Of a DNA stretch of 46,797 nucleotides, positions 33,418 through 42,311 are shown one piece after another. This DNA comes from Acidobacteriota bacterium (GTDB lineage Bacteria > Acidobacteriota > Polarisedimenticolia > Gp22-AA2), in contig QHXX01000099.1 of NCBI GenBank assembly GCA_003223135.1, forward strand, positions 1 to 46,797. Reading direction: 5' to 3'. Under the pieces are notes generated by a model. It had not been told where the DNA came from and did not search any database. It saw nothing but the letters and a program-made list of their open reading frames with translations. Both the position numbers and the translations under genes were made by a program. Within the stretch, counting starts at the first letter, position 1. Each line of letters begins with the position of its first letter.

Positions 33418-34301
33418 AGCTCTCCTCCCGGTTGCAAAACGACCGACGCAAGGTCGACGCCGCGCTGCGCAGGTTTCTGCCTCTGCCGCAGTCCGTGCCG
33501 CTCACCGTGCGGCGCGCCATGGCGTACTCGCTGTTTCCCGGGGGCAAGCGGCTGCGACCGATCCTGGCGATCACGGCCTGCCGGGCGCTGGGCGGGCGCG
33601 TGGCCGACGTCCTGCCCGCGGCCGCCGCCATCGAGATGATCCACACTTACTCTCTCATCCACGACGATCTGCCCGCGCTCGACAATGACGATCTGCGCCG
33701 CGGGCGGGCCACCAGCCACCGCGTCTTTGGAGAGGCGATGGCCATCCTGGCCGGGGACGCGCTCCTCACGCACGCGTTCCAGATCGCCGCGTCGTATCCG
33801 GGGGGCCTCAGGCTGGCGGGACGCAAGGTGCGCGCGATCCGTCTGCTGTCGCGGGCGGCCGGCGTGACCGGTATGATCGGGGGTCAGGTGATGGACCTGG
33901 AGGCGGAGGGACGTCCCTACTCGTACGGAACGCTCCTGCGCATCCACCGTGACAAAACGGGGGCCCTCATCTCGGCGGCGGCGCAGATCGGCGGGATCAT
34001 GGCCGGGGGCCGCCCGACCGATCTGCGGGCGCTGCACGTCTATGGCGACGGCGTCGGTCTGGCGTTCCAGATCGTCGACGACATCCTGGACCTGGAGGGC
34101 GACCCCCATCGGCTGGGGAAGACGGTCGGCAAGGACCCGCGCGCCCGCAAGGCGACGTTTCCCGCCCTCCTCGGCATCGCCGAGTCCAGGAGGCGGGCCG
34201 AGGAAGCGGTGCAGCACGCCGGGCGCGCGCTCGCCCGTTTCGGTCGGCGCGGCCGGCCATTGGCCGCCCTGGCGCGCTTCATTGTCGAGCGGGTGAGTTG
34301 A
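33414..34301 (+). CDS. ispA: Polyprenyl (farnesyl/geranylgeranyl) diphosphate synthase
   Basis: Trans-prenyltransferase of 295 residues. First aspartate-rich motif DDLPALDNDDLRRG, second FQIVDDILDLEGD; FPGGKRLRP binds diphosphate, and GGQVMDLEAEG is typical of IspA. ATG at 33414 overlaps the xseB stop. The xseA-xseB-ispA-tlyA order is common (often with dxs, which is not seen here). Chain length cannot be fixed from sequence, though the family is mostly C15. Confidence 0.93.
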   Translation: MKLSSRLQNDRRKVDAALRRFLPLPQSVPLTVRRAMAYSLFPGGKRLRPILAITACRALGGRVADVLPAAAAIEMIHTYSLIHDDLPALDNDDLRRGRATSHRVFGEAMAILAGDALLTHAFQIAASYPGGLRLAGRKVRAIRLLSRAAGVTGMIGGQVMDLEAEGRPYSYGTLLRIHRDKTGALISAAAQIGGIMAGGRPTDLRALHVYGDGVGLAFQIVDDILDLEGDPHRLGKTVGKDPRARKATFPALLGIAESRRRAEEAVQHAGRALARFGRRGRPLAALARFIVERVS

Positions 34302-35170
34302 GCGCCTTGCAGCGGAACACGAAGCGGTCTCGGGGGATCGGAGCCGTGGAAGCGGCCGCCACTGCGGCCCCGCGGCGGAAGGAACGCCTGGACCGGCTCC
34401 TGGTCGAGCGCGGCCTCGCGCCGAGCCGCGAGCGCGCCCAGGCCCTCGTCCTGGCCGGTGCGGTGCGGGTGGACGGGCGGGCGGGACACAAACCGGGGTC
34501 CTTTGTGTCCCCCGACGCCGCGGTCGAGGTGATCGCACCGGACCACCCGTTCGTCGGGCGTGGCGGCGTCAAGCTGGAGGGGGCGCTCGGGGCGCTCCTC
34601 ATCGACGCGGCCGCCAGGGTGGCCCTGGACATCGGCGCTTCGACCGGCGGGTTCACCGACTGCCTTCTGAAGCGCGGGGCACTTCGGGTCTACGCGCTCG
34701 ACGTCGGCCGGGGCCTCCTGGACTGGTCGCTGCGCAACGACCCGCGCGTGCTCGTGATGGAAGGTCGCAACGCGCGATATCTTTCTCCCGGCGATCTGCC
34801 GGAGCCAGTGGAGCTGGCGGTGATCGACGTGAGCTTCATCTCCCTGCGCCTGATCCTGCCGCCGCTGCCGGCTCTCCTCGCGCCGGGCGCCGACGTCCTG
34901 GCGCTGGTGAAGCCGCAGTTCGAGGTCGGCAAGGGCGAGACCGGCCGGGGCGGCATCGTCCGCGAGCCCGAGAAGCACTTGAAGGCGCTGCGCTCCGTGG
35001 CCGCGGCCGCCGGAACGGCCGGCCTCGCCGTGCGTGGCGCCTGTGTTTCGCCCATCCGGGGTGCCGAGGGGAACCGCGAGTTCTTCCTGCACCTTTCCCC
35101 GGGCGTCGCCCGGTCACTCCAGGGCGAGGAGCTCGATCGTCTCCTCGGAGGGATCATCCGTGGCGACTAG
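34298..35170 (+). CDS. tlyA: TlyA-family S4/FtsJ rRNA methyltransferase
   Basis: 290 residues. S4 RNA-binding domain (RKERLDRLLVERGLAPSRERAQ, then AGAVRVDGR) followed by an FtsJ-like Rossmann methyltransferase: LDIGASTGGFTDCLL for SAM, VIDVSFISLRLILP and KPQFEVGKGE. Members methylate 16S/23S rRNA 2'-O positions; some are called hemolysins. TTG start at 34298 overlaps the ispA TGA as TTGA; the first 28 residues before the S4 domain are not conserved, so a later start is possible. Confidence 0.88.
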   Translation: MSALQRNTKRSRGIGAVEAAATAAPRRKERLDRLLVERGLAPSRERAQALVLAGAVRVDGRAGHKPGSFVSPDAAVEVIAPDHPFVGRGGVKLEGALGALLIDAAARVALDIGASTGGFTDCLLKRGALRVYALDVGRGLLDWSLRNDPRVLVMEGRNARYLSPGDLPEPVELAVIDVSFISLRLILPPLPALLAPGADVLALVKPQFEVGKGETGRGGIVREPEKHLKALRSVAAAAGTAGLAVRGACVSPIRGAEGNREFFLHLSPGVARSLQGEELDRLLGGIIRGD

Positions 35171-36044
35171 GACGCGGCCGCGATCGATCGCCACGGTCAC
35201 GATCATCGCCAAGCCCCGCGCGGCCGAAGCACGCCTCGCGGCGCGCCGCTGCGCCCTCTTCCTGGAGCAGCGCGGTGTCGCGGTCGTCTTCGATCCCGAG
35301 ACCGCCCGTGCGCTGGGGCGCCGCAGGGACGCCCGTGCTCCCGGCGGTACGGCCAGGTCTTCCGATCTATACGTCGTGATCGGCGGCGACGGCACGCTGC
35401 TGATGGCGGCCCGCGCCATCGCGGCGCGGCCGCGGCCGATTCTGGGCGTCAACCTGGGCGGCCTCGGCTTCCTGACGGAGACCGGGCCCGACGAGATGGA
35501 AGGGATCCTGGGAGAGATGCTGGCCCGCCGTTACTCCCTGGACCGGCGCATCGGGCTGGAGGTCAGCGTGGTGCGCGGCGGGAAAACGGTGATGCGCCAG
35601 GTGACGCTCAACGACGCGGTGATCAACAAGAGCGCATTGGCGCGCATCATCGAGATCGGCCTGACGATCGATCGCGATCCCGTTACGACCTACAAGTCGG
35701 ATGGATTGATCATCTCCACGCCGACCGGCTCGACGGCCTATTCTCTGTCGGCCGGCGGCCCGATCGTCCATCCGAACCTGAAGGCCTTCCTGATCACACC
35801 GATCTGCCCGCACACCCTGAGCATGCGTCCACTGGTCGTGCCGGACGATTCGATCGCGGAGATCACGCTGCGGACCGGTGACTCGGAAGTTTACTTGACG
35901 CTGGACGGCCAGGTGGGCCACCCGTTGAGGATGAAGGACCGCGTCAGGGTACGGCGCAGCCCCCAGCCGATCCTGATGGTCCGTTCAAGGCACAAGTCCT
36001 ACTTCGAGGTGTTGCGGCACAAGCTGCATTGGGGCGAGCGCTGA
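35160..36044 (+). CDS. nadK: NAD kinase
   Basis: 294 residues. GGDGTLLMAAR holds the conserved GGDG, LGVNLGGLGFLTE and LNDAVINK follow, and STPTGSTAYSLSAGGPIV is the family signature. Makes NADP from NAD and ATP (or polyphosphate). GTG 35160 with GGAGGG 7 nt upstream overlaps the 3' end of tlyA by 11 nt. Ends 7 nt before the convergent CcmH-like gene. Confidence 0.94.
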   Translation: MATRTRPRSIATVTIIAKPRAAEARLAARRCALFLEQRGVAVVFDPETARALGRRRDARAPGGTARSSDLYVVIGGDGTLLMAARAIAARPRPILGVNLGGLGFLTETGPDEMEGILGEMLARRYSLDRRIGLEVSVVRGGKTVMRQVTLNDAVINKSALARIIEIGLTIDRDPVTTYKSDGLIISTPTGSTAYSLSAGGPIVHPNLKAFLITPICPHTLSMRPLVVPDDSIAEITLRTGDSEVYLTLDGQVGHPLRMKDRVRVRRSPQPILMVRSRHKSYFEVLRHKLHWGER

Positions 36045-36051
36045 AGAAGGC

Positions 36052-36558
36052 CTAGCGCTTTTTCCTGACGGGCACCGGGGAAGGCGTGGGTGTTGCGGCA
36101 CCGATCAGGACGCCCGGACCGTAGCGGGCCGCCATCGCCGCATCGATCTCCTTGCCCGTCTTCTTCTGGTTGACCAGCTCCTGCACGTACTGCCTCATAT
36201 CACGCGATCCCGGGGTCTTGGTGCAGGTGCAGACATTCAGAGGATCGTTGCATGAACAAACGCAGCGGTAACGCTCCGCGATGATGCTGGCCTCGGGCGT
36301 CAAGTGAACGGGAAGCTGCGCGGCGATCGGGGTGCCCGGCTCCGGCTTCGCCGGCTCGCCCGTCTGCGCCTGGGCCGCGCCGGCCGCGGGCGCAGGCTCG
36401 GGTGCCGCCGGGTGGCTGCGGCGATACAGGGCGTACGCCACGAGACCGATCAGGATGACCGCCCCCGCCACCAGCGCCAGGTTGACGGTGCGCGGCTCTC
36501 CGGACGAACCCGATGCCCTCCCGGTCCCGCCTCGATCCGCTCCTTGCGGCTCGTCCAC
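36052..36558 (-). CDS. CcmH-like membrane protein with CxCxC and CxC cysteines
   Basis: 168 residues. One membrane helix at about 25-45 (VNLALVAGAVILIGLVAYALY), a Pro/Ala-rich linker, then a small domain: ERYRCVCSCNDPLNVCTC, MRQYVQELVNQKKTGKEIDAAMAARYG, GVLIGA. The Cys-rich start followed by ELVNQKKTGKEIDAAMAARYG recalls the periplasmic domain of CcmH/CycL, where the cysteines reduce apocytochrome c. Here there are five cysteines (99, 101, 103, 110, 112). GTG start with GGGGAG 6 nt upstream. No other ccm gene is nearby, so a cytochrome role is inference; metal binding is an alternative. Confidence 0.6.
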   Translation of the reverse strand: MDEPQGADRGGTGRASGSSGEPRTVNLALVAGAVILIGLVAYALYRRSHPAAPEPAPAAGAAQAQTGEPAKPEPGTPIAAQLPVHLTPEASIIAERYRCVCSCNDPLNVCTCTKTPGSRDMRQYVQELVNQKKTGKEIDAAMAARYGPGVLIGAATPTPSPVPVRKKR

Positions 36559-36636
36559 GCCCGGCTCCCCGAAGGCGCCCCCGGAGCCCGCGCGGTCGGC
36601 GGCGCTTCGCGTCAGGGGCTCCGGTGAAAGCGCGGC

Positions 36637-36642
36637 ATTATA
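36637..36642 (-). promoter_or_regulatory. -10 element upstream of the CcmH-like gene
   Basis: TATAAT on the minus strand, about 80 nt before the GTG start; no clear -35 at the right distance. Confidence 0.35.
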
Positions 36643-36701
36643 GTGTAACGGGCGCGCGAAAGACCAGCGGGTGGCGCGGCGACGGAACTCCGCGCTCCCT
36701 C

Positions 36702-36730
36702 TGGACGGGGCGGCGTCGACCGCCTATGAT
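36702..36730 (+). promoter_or_regulatory. Candidate promoter of yqeY
   Basis: TGGACG (36702-36707), 17-nt spacer, TATGAT (36725-36730), about 44 nt before the start codon. Confidence 0.45.
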
Positions 36731-36773
36731 GCGCCTGCTGCCCGGGGATCCGGTTGCGGCCGCGGAGGGATGG

Positions 36774-37211
36774 ATGATCGAGAAGTTCAAGGCGGACCTG
36801 TCGGAGGCGATGCGGAAGAAGGATGCCACCGCCACGGCGACGCTGCGCATGCTGATCTCCCAGGTCCAGTACGCCCGCATCGAGGCGAGGCGGGAGCTGA
36901 CCCAGGATGATTACCTGGTCGTGCTGCAGCGCGCCGTGAAGACCCGACGCGAGGCGATCGAGCAGTACGACAAGGGCGGGCGCAAGGATCTGGCGGACAA
37001 GGAGAGGGCGGAGATCGCCGTCGTCGAGCGCTACCTGCCGGCCGCCCTGACCGCCGAGGAAACGGTCCGGGCCGTCGAGGCCCTGCTCGGGGAGCTGGGG
37101 ATCACCGAGAAGAAGGACCTCGGACGCGCGATGAAGGAATTCATGGCTCGCCACCGCGGTCGCGTGGACGGCAAGACCGTCAACGCCCTCATCGCGTCCC
37201 GCCTCAAATAG
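36774..37211 (+). CDS. GatB/YqeY domain protein
   Basis: 145 residues. KADLSEAMRKKDATATATLRMLISQ, EIAVVERYLPAAL and DLGRAMKEFMARHRGRVDGKTVN match the YqeY family, related to the tRNA-binding tail of GatB. ATG 36774 has GGAGGG 4 nt upstream. Longer frames extend into the promoter region and were rejected. Function is not firmly known; a role with tRNA-dependent amidation is possible. Confidence 0.88.
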   Translation: MIEKFKADLSEAMRKKDATATATLRMLISQVQYARIEARRELTQDDYLVVLQRAVKTRREAIEQYDKGGRKDLADKERAEIAVVERYLPAALTAEETVRAVEALLGELGITEKKDLGRAMKEFMARHRGRVDGKTVNALIASRLK

Positions 37212-37216
37212 GATCC

Positions 37217-39247
37217 GTGCTGACGCCCGGCTCCATCCGGCGCGGCGAGGCGGCCGCCCTCGCGGCGCTGGCTTTCCTGCTGCTCGCCCTGAACCTCACA
37301 CCGATCACCAACAACGATCTCTTCCTGCACCTGAAGACGGGCGAAATGATCCTGAAGACCGGAAGCGTCCCGCGCGTCGACGACTATTCCGCGCTGGCGC
37401 GGGGGCGCCCCTTCATCGCGCACGAGTGGCTCGCGGGCGTCCTGTTCCGGCTGGTCCAGGTGGTCGCCGGGTGGAACGGGCTGATCCTGCTCAAGCCGCT
37501 CGCGGCGATCGCGGTCGCGGCCCTCCTCTACGCCACGGCGCGTCTTCTCGGCGCGCCTCCGGTCGTGGCGCTTCCGGCGCTCGCTTTCGTGATGATCCTG
37601 GCGGCCGCGCGGTTCATGGAGAGGCCGCACATCTTCACGTACCTGATCGTCGCGATCTTCCTCCTGCTCCTGGCTCTGAGGCGGATCGGCCGGCGCCCTC
37701 CGCTCTGGGTGTTCGTGCCGCTCCAGATCGTCTGGGTGAACCTGCACGGCGGTTTCGTCCTTGGTCCGGCGATCGTGGCGCTCGCGGCGGCCGGCGCCGC
37801 CGTCGATCGACGATTCGCGCCGCCTCCCGCGTTCACCCGGGGCCGCCACGCAGCGGCCGGTCGCGCGGCTGCCGGACCGCAGGCCCCCTCGCCCGCGACC
37901 CAGGGACTCGAGGCGAAATCGCTCGCCCTGCTGTCGGTCGTCCTGCTGGCCGCCTCGCTCGTCAATCCTTACGGCTTCAAGCTCCTCCGATTTCCGTTCG
38001 AGCTGACCACGAGCTCCTTCATGGGCGAAATCTATGAGTGGCTACCTCCCCTCGTCGCCGTCGACTTCCGGACAGGCTCGGTCAGGCTCAGTCCCTTCGC
38101 CTCGACCTACATGGCGCTCTACTACCTCGCCTGGATGGCCTTCGGACTCCTGTCGTTCAGTCTGGCCGTTTTCCTGTGGCGGCGCGATCGACTGACCCCG
38201 CCGGGCGGCGTCTTTCCGATCCTCCTGTTCGCCGTGTTCCTGCTTCTTTCCTTGAGGATGAACCGAAACGTGACCGACTTCGCTCTCGCCACGTTTCCTG
38301 GGGTGACGGCCACGTTCGCGTCAGCCGCCACGCGTCTGTTCCGATGGGGCCGTTCGGCGGGCCCGGCTGCGCCTCCGGGCGGCAGGGCGGAGACGGCGCT
38401 CCGTGGGATCGCCGCCGCCATCGCTCTGCTCGCGGCCTGGTTTGCCGTCGAGGGCTACCCGTACTCCCCGTCTCAGCGCCGCTTGCCCGGGTTCGGGCTC
38501 GGCCGGAACATCCCGGTGGCCGCCACGGACTACCTGGCGTCCATCAGGATGAGCGGCAACGTGTTCAACACCTATGCCTCCGGCGCCTACCTGATCGATC
38601 GCCTGTACCCAGGCATGCGCGTGGCGATGGACTCGAGGAACGATGTGTACGGGGAGGAGCTGTACCGGCAGTACAGCCGGGCGCTCACCGACGCCGACGC
38701 TCTCGACGCTCTGCTCGAGCATCTGGACGCCGGCGCGGTCCTTCTGGAGTGGCCCAACCAGGGGATGATGACGGCCGCCGCCGCCGTGCACCGCTTGAAG
38801 GATTGGACCCCGGTCTACTTCGACGACGTGGCGGTGATCTACCTCCGCGCCGATGGACCGTGGGCCGCCGTCGTGGCGCGGGACGGTCACTCCCTGCTCG
38901 ACCCGGCCCTCTACAGGGGCGGCGCCATTCGACGCGAGAACGCCGCGCATGCCCTCGTGGAGGCCGAGAGGGCGTTGTCGCAGAGCCGGTCGTACATCGC
39001 GCGGGTCATGCGCATCGACGCCCTGTTCGGACTCGGGCGGGACGGCGAGGCGCTTCTGGACGAGCGCCGCATCCTGGCCGAGGACCCGCCTCTGTTCCAC
39101 ATCTACACGCACCTCGGGTGGATCCGCCTGGCACGCGGCGAGAAGGCCGAGGCGGCGGCGCGCTTCCAACGCGCGCTGCGCTACCATCCCGACTCACAGG
39201 TGGCCCGCCAGGGTCTGTCACTGGCGCAGGGCGCGGCGATCCCATGA
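37217..39247 (+). CDS. Polytopic membrane protein with C-terminal TPRs
   Basis: 676 residues. The first two thirds contain about ten to twelve hydrophobic helices. The N-terminus NNDLFLHLKTGEMILKTGSV...VDDYSALARGRPFIAHEWLA is a motif shared by a large, uncharacterised bacterial family with a GT-C glycosyltransferase-like topology. After about residue 420 comes a soluble domain (GNVFNTYASGAYLIDRLYPGM, AMDSRNDVYGEEL) and, from about 590, two or three TPR-like repeats (LFHIYTHLGWIRLARGEKAEAAARF). A lipid-linked sugar transferase is a guess based on topology. GTG 37217, 5 nt after yqeY. Confidence 0.65.
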   Translation: MLTPGSIRRGEAAALAALAFLLLALNLTPITNNDLFLHLKTGEMILKTGSVPRVDDYSALARGRPFIAHEWLAGVLFRLVQVVAGWNGLILLKPLAAIAVAALLYATARLLGAPPVVALPALAFVMILAAARFMERPHIFTYLIVAIFLLLLALRRIGRRPPLWVFVPLQIVWVNLHGGFVLGPAIVALAAAGAAVDRRFAPPPAFTRGRHAAAGRAAAGPQAPSPATQGLEAKSLALLSVVLLAASLVNPYGFKLLRFPFELTTSSFMGEIYEWLPPLVAVDFRTGSVRLSPFASTYMALYYLAWMAFGLLSFSLAVFLWRRDRLTPPGGVFPILLFAVFLLLSLRMNRNVTDFALATFPGVTATFASAATRLFRWGRSAGPAAPPGGRAETALRGIAAAIALLAAWFAVEGYPYSPSQRRLPGFGLGRNIPVAATDYLASIRMSGNVFNTYASGAYLIDRLYPGMRVAMDSRNDVYGEELYRQYSRALTDADALDALLEHLDAGAVLLEWPNQGMMTAAAAVHRLKDWTPVYFDDVAVIYLRADGPWAAVVARDGHSLLDPALYRGGAIRRENAAHALVEAERALSQSRSYIARVMRIDALFGLGRDGEALLDERRILAEDPPLFHIYTHLGWIRLARGEKAEAAARFQRALRYHPDSQVARQGLSLAQGAAIP

Positions 39248-39272
39248 GCGGCTCTCCTGCCGCGGGACCACC

Positions 39273-40736
39273 TCAGCGCGCAGGCGCCGCGGCCGCGTCG
39301 GCGCCCTCGACCGCGGCCTGCAGCGGGCGCACCGTCACCGGGCCGAGGGTCTCGAGATCCTTCTTGAGGGCCTGCGCGGGGCCGACCACCACGATCGCCA
39401 GGTCCTCGAGCGGCAGCCGGCGTGCCGCGACGCGTTTGACGGCGTCGCCGGTGACGGCGCGCACGCGCTTCTGGTACTGGTTGATGAAGTCGGGATCGAT
39501 ACCGTAGAGGTCGACGTTCAAAATCTCGGCCGCCAGGTCTTCCGGGCTTTCGATGTGGAGCGGGTACAGCCCCGCGAGATAGCTGCGCGCCTTCTCGAGA
39601 TCCGCCTCGGGAACGTCACCGCTCCGCAGGCGGCGCACGAGGTCGAGGGAGACCTTGATCGTCTCCAGGACCGTGTCGTTCTTCGTGAAGGTCGAGATGG
39701 AAAAGCTGCCCGTGGTCCGCAGCGCCTCCACCCTGCTCGCGATCGAATAGGTCAGGCCGCGCTTCACGCGCACCTCGCTGACCAGCCACGATGTGAACGC
39801 TCCCCCCAGCACCGTGTTGCCGACCAGCAGGGCCAGGTAGTCCGGGTCGGCGCGCCTGATGCCGATGTTGCCGAATCGGATCTGGCTCTGCGTCGCGTCG
39901 GTCTTGTCCACCAGGAGGATCTTGCGACCGCGCACGCCCGGCGCCTCGCCGACTTTCAACTCAGGCACCGTGCGGCGCTTCCAGGACGAAAAATAGCGCT
40001 CGGCGCGTTGCGCCGCCTGCGCGGCATCGATGTCGCCCACGATCGCCAGGACGGCGTTGTTCGGGGCGTAGCGCGCCTCGTAGAACCCCGCGACGTCGTC
40101 GCGCGTGATCGACGGAAGCGAGAGCTCTGTGCCATCGGCCGGACGGCCGTAGGGGTGCCCGCCATAGAGCCACGAGGCGAACGCCAGACGGGCCACGTTC
40201 TGAGGATCGTCCAGGTGGTCGACGATTTCAGCCAGCGCCAGGCGTCTTTCCTTGTCGAACTCCTCGGGGCGGAACGCCGGGTTCAGCACCAGATCGGCGA
40301 GCAGATTGAAGCCGACCTCGATGTCGCGGGCCGCAAATTCGCCGCGCACGAAGGAAGCGTCGACGGTCGCAGCCGTGTCGACGGTGCCACCCACGAACTC
40401 GACCTCCTCGAAGAACTGGCTGGCCGAGCGGGTCCGGGTCCCCCTCTTCAGGAGCCGGGCGACGAGAGCCGCCGTTCCCTCTTTGCCGGCGGGATCGGAG
40501 GTCGAGCCGGATTTCACCATGAGCTGGAACTGCACGAGCGGAATGGAGCGGCGCTCGAGGACCAGGACCGTGAGCCCGTTCTTGAGGATCGTCTTCGCGG
40601 GCGCCGGGATTCTGAAGCCCGCTCCCGCGCCTCCGGCGGGCGGGACGGCCGCCGGCGCGGCCCCCAGGAGCATGCCGGCGGCCGCCGGCAGCGCGAGGAC
40701 GAGGAGGGCACGGATGCCCGCACCGCCGCGCGTCAT
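39273..40736 (-). CDS. M16 peptidase-like protein, non-catalytic partner
   Basis: 487 residues with an N-terminal signal peptide (ALLVLALPAAAGMLLGAAPA). Two M16 half-domains are recognisable (ILKNGLTVLVLERRSIPLVQF at the start, RGLTYSIASRV in the second), but where active enzymes have HxxEH this one has GTAALVARLL, so zinc binding is lost. The RGLTYS segment, the R/Y pair that completes the site in the partner, is present. This is the usual arrangement for heterodimeric M16B enzymes. Its ATG overlaps the stop of the active subunit gene as ATGA. Confidence 0.9.
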   Translation of the reverse strand: MTRGGAGIRALLVLALPAAAGMLLGAAPAAVPPAGGAGAGFRIPAPAKTILKNGLTVLVLERRSIPLVQFQLMVKSGSTSDPAGKEGTAALVARLLKRGTRTRSASQFFEEVEFVGGTVDTAATVDASFVRGEFAARDIEVGFNLLADLVLNPAFRPEEFDKERRLALAEIVDHLDDPQNVARLAFASWLYGGHPYGRPADGTELSLPSITRDDVAGFYEARYAPNNAVLAIVGDIDAAQAAQRAERYFSSWKRRTVPELKVGEAPGVRGRKILLVDKTDATQSQIRFGNIGIRRADPDYLALLVGNTVLGGAFTSWLVSEVRVKRGLTYSIASRVEALRTTGSFSISTFTKNDTVLETIKVSLDLVRRLRSGDVPEADLEKARSYLAGLYPLHIESPEDLAAEILNVDLYGIDPDFINQYQKRVRAVTGDAVKRVAARRLPLEDLAIVVVGPAQALKKDLETLGPVTVRPLQAAVEGADAAAAPAR

Positions 40737-42079
40737 GGCCGCACCTCGCCGCCCGCTTCCGTCGGCAGAAGGGTGACCACGGTGCGGTTGTCGGGGCGCA
40801 GGTACCGGGCCGCGACCCTCTGGAGGTCCGCCTTGGTCACCGCGTCGTAGCTCTTCAGGACCGTGAACAGGCGCGCGTACCCCCCGCAGTTGACCTCGAA
40901 CAACCCGAGCTCCTCCGCCTTGCCACTGTTGGTCTTGAGCGCCTTCACCTGGTTCGTGGTGCGCACGTTCTTCGCCTTCTGCAGCGACGCGTCGATCACC
41001 TCCTTCTGCCCCAGCGCCTCCACCTCGGCGCCGAGCGCGGCCTCGAGCGCTTCCGCCGTCACGCCGGGCTTGGCCTCGGCGTAGATCACGAAGAGCGAGG
41101 GGTCGGAGCGCCAGATGTTTTCCGCCCGGACGCGCGTGGCCAGCTCCTTCTCGTACACCAGCTTCCGGTTGAGGAGCGCCGACTCTCCCTGCCCGAGGAT
41201 GATCTGCAGGAGATCGAGCGCGAAGACCTCTTCGGACGACGTCGCCGGCACGTGGTAGGCGAAGACGACCGCCGGCAGCTGGGCGGCCCGCTTCAGGACG
41301 GCGCGCCGCTCGCCTTGCTGCGCCGGCTCGTCGCGAACGACCTGAGGCGCGGCCGGCTGCAACGGGATCGATCCATACGCCTTGCCGATGAGCCCGATGG
41401 CGCGGTCCGGCTTGAAGTCCCCCACCAGGATGATGGTGGCGTTGTTGGGGGCGTAGTGGACACGGAAATACTCTTCGCAGTCCCTGACCGTGATGGCGTC
41501 CAGGTCCGGCATCCAGCCGACGACCGGCCATTGATACGGGTGGGCCAGATAGGCCGTCGCCTCGAGCAGCTCGAAGAGCGCCCCCTCGACATCGTTGTCG
41601 GTCCTGAGGCGCCGCTCCTCCTTCACGACCTCCCGCTCCGAGATCAGGCTCTCCTCGGTCAGGGCCAGGGCCGCCATCCGGTCGGCCTCAAGATCCACCA
41701 CCGCGTCGAGGGCCTCGGACGGGAAGCTCTCGTAGTAGACGGTCATGTCCTCGGTGGTGAAGGCGTTGCTGGCGCCGCCTTTCGACTCCAGCGTGCGGTC
41801 GAACACGCCCGGCCCGTACTTCTTCGACCCGTTGAACATCATGTGCTCGAACAGGTGCGAGATCCCGGTCCGGCCGGGGCGCTCGTTGCGGGACCCGACC
41901 TGGAACACCGTGTAGTAGCTCATCGCCGGCACCGAATGATCCTCGAGGGTCAGGATCTTGAGCCCGTTGTCGAGGCGGTACGGCACGACGTTGAATCGGA
42001 TCTCCTGCGCGCGACTCGACGCCGTCGTGACGGCCAGGATTCCGGCCAGTGCTGCGACGCAACGCATGGGGAACGTCAT
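40733..42079 (-). CDS. M16 zinc peptidase, catalytic subunit, secreted
   Basis: 448 residues. Signal peptide about 1-24 (CVAALAGILAVTTASSRAQ). Zinc motif HLFEH at 75-79 in GRTGISHLFEHMMFNGSKK, the third ligand in SEREVVKEERR, and the conserved HPYQWPVVGW and YAPNNATIILVGDF. Lacks the R/Y element (GKLVYEKELATRVRA replaces it), fitting a heterodimer with the next gene. Periplasmic oligopeptide or misfolded-protein cleavage is likely. ATG 42079; GAGGTG directly upstream. Confidence 0.93.
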   Translation of the reverse strand: MTFPMRCVAALAGILAVTTASSRAQEIRFNVVPYRLDNGLKILTLEDHSVPAMSYYTVFQVGSRNERPGRTGISHLFEHMMFNGSKKYGPGVFDRTLESKGGASNAFTTEDMTVYYESFPSEALDAVVDLEADRMAALALTEESLISEREVVKEERRLRTDNDVEGALFELLEATAYLAHPYQWPVVGWMPDLDAITVRDCEEYFRVHYAPNNATIILVGDFKPDRAIGLIGKAYGSIPLQPAAPQVVRDEPAQQGERRAVLKRAAQLPAVVFAYHVPATSSEEVFALDLLQIILGQGESALLNRKLVYEKELATRVRAENIWRSDPSLFVIYAEAKPGVTAEALEAALGAEVEALGQKEVIDASLQKAKNVRTTNQVKALKTNSGKAEELGLFEVNCGGYARLFTVLKSYDAVTKADLQRVAARYLRPDNRTVVTLLPTEAGGEVRP

Positions 42080-42126
42080 CGGCACCTCGGGGAGGCTTCC
42101 CGCGCTTACGGAGGCGGGGAGGTTTT

Positions 42127-42159
42127 GGGAGCCCTGCGACGGATCGCGATCGGGCTCCC
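42127..42159 (-). other. Inverted repeat in the leader of the M16 operon
   Basis: GGGAGCCC (42127-42134) and GGGCTCCC (42152-42159) form an 8-bp stem whose loop contains the palindrome GATCGCGATC (42142-42151). It lies between the TATAAT at 42175-42170 and the start codon, so it would fold in the mRNA leader or act as an operator. Confidence 0.4.
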
Positions 42160-42169
42160 GGGCCGCGGG

Positions 42170-42175
42170 ATTATA
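42170..42175 (-). promoter_or_regulatory. -10 element of the M16 operon
   Basis: TATAAT on the minus strand, about 90 nt upstream of the catalytic-subunit ATG. The -35 region is weak. Confidence 0.4.
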
Positions 42176-42245
42176 GCAGAGGGAATCGGGGGTGCGCGGC
42201 GCTGCCCCTTCACCGCGGCCGCGGCCCCTCGACTTCAGAGTTTCC

Positions 42246-42274
42246 TTGCCGGCGGGGTGGCGCGCCGGTATACT
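42246..42274 (+). promoter_or_regulatory. Promoter of the lipoprotein gene cluster
   Basis: TTGCCG (42246-42251), 17-nt spacer, TATACT (42269-42274), about 38 nt before the ATG at 42312. Divergent from the M16 promoter. Confidence 0.55.
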
Positions 42275-42311
42275 CCCGCGGAATCCGAATCGAGGGAGGC
42301 CCGATCGCGAG

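Noticed and set aside
38853-40850. 665-codon plus-strand frame opposite the M16 gene
   Set aside because: Antisense to a clear M16 homologue; overlaps the membrane/TPR gene in another frame.
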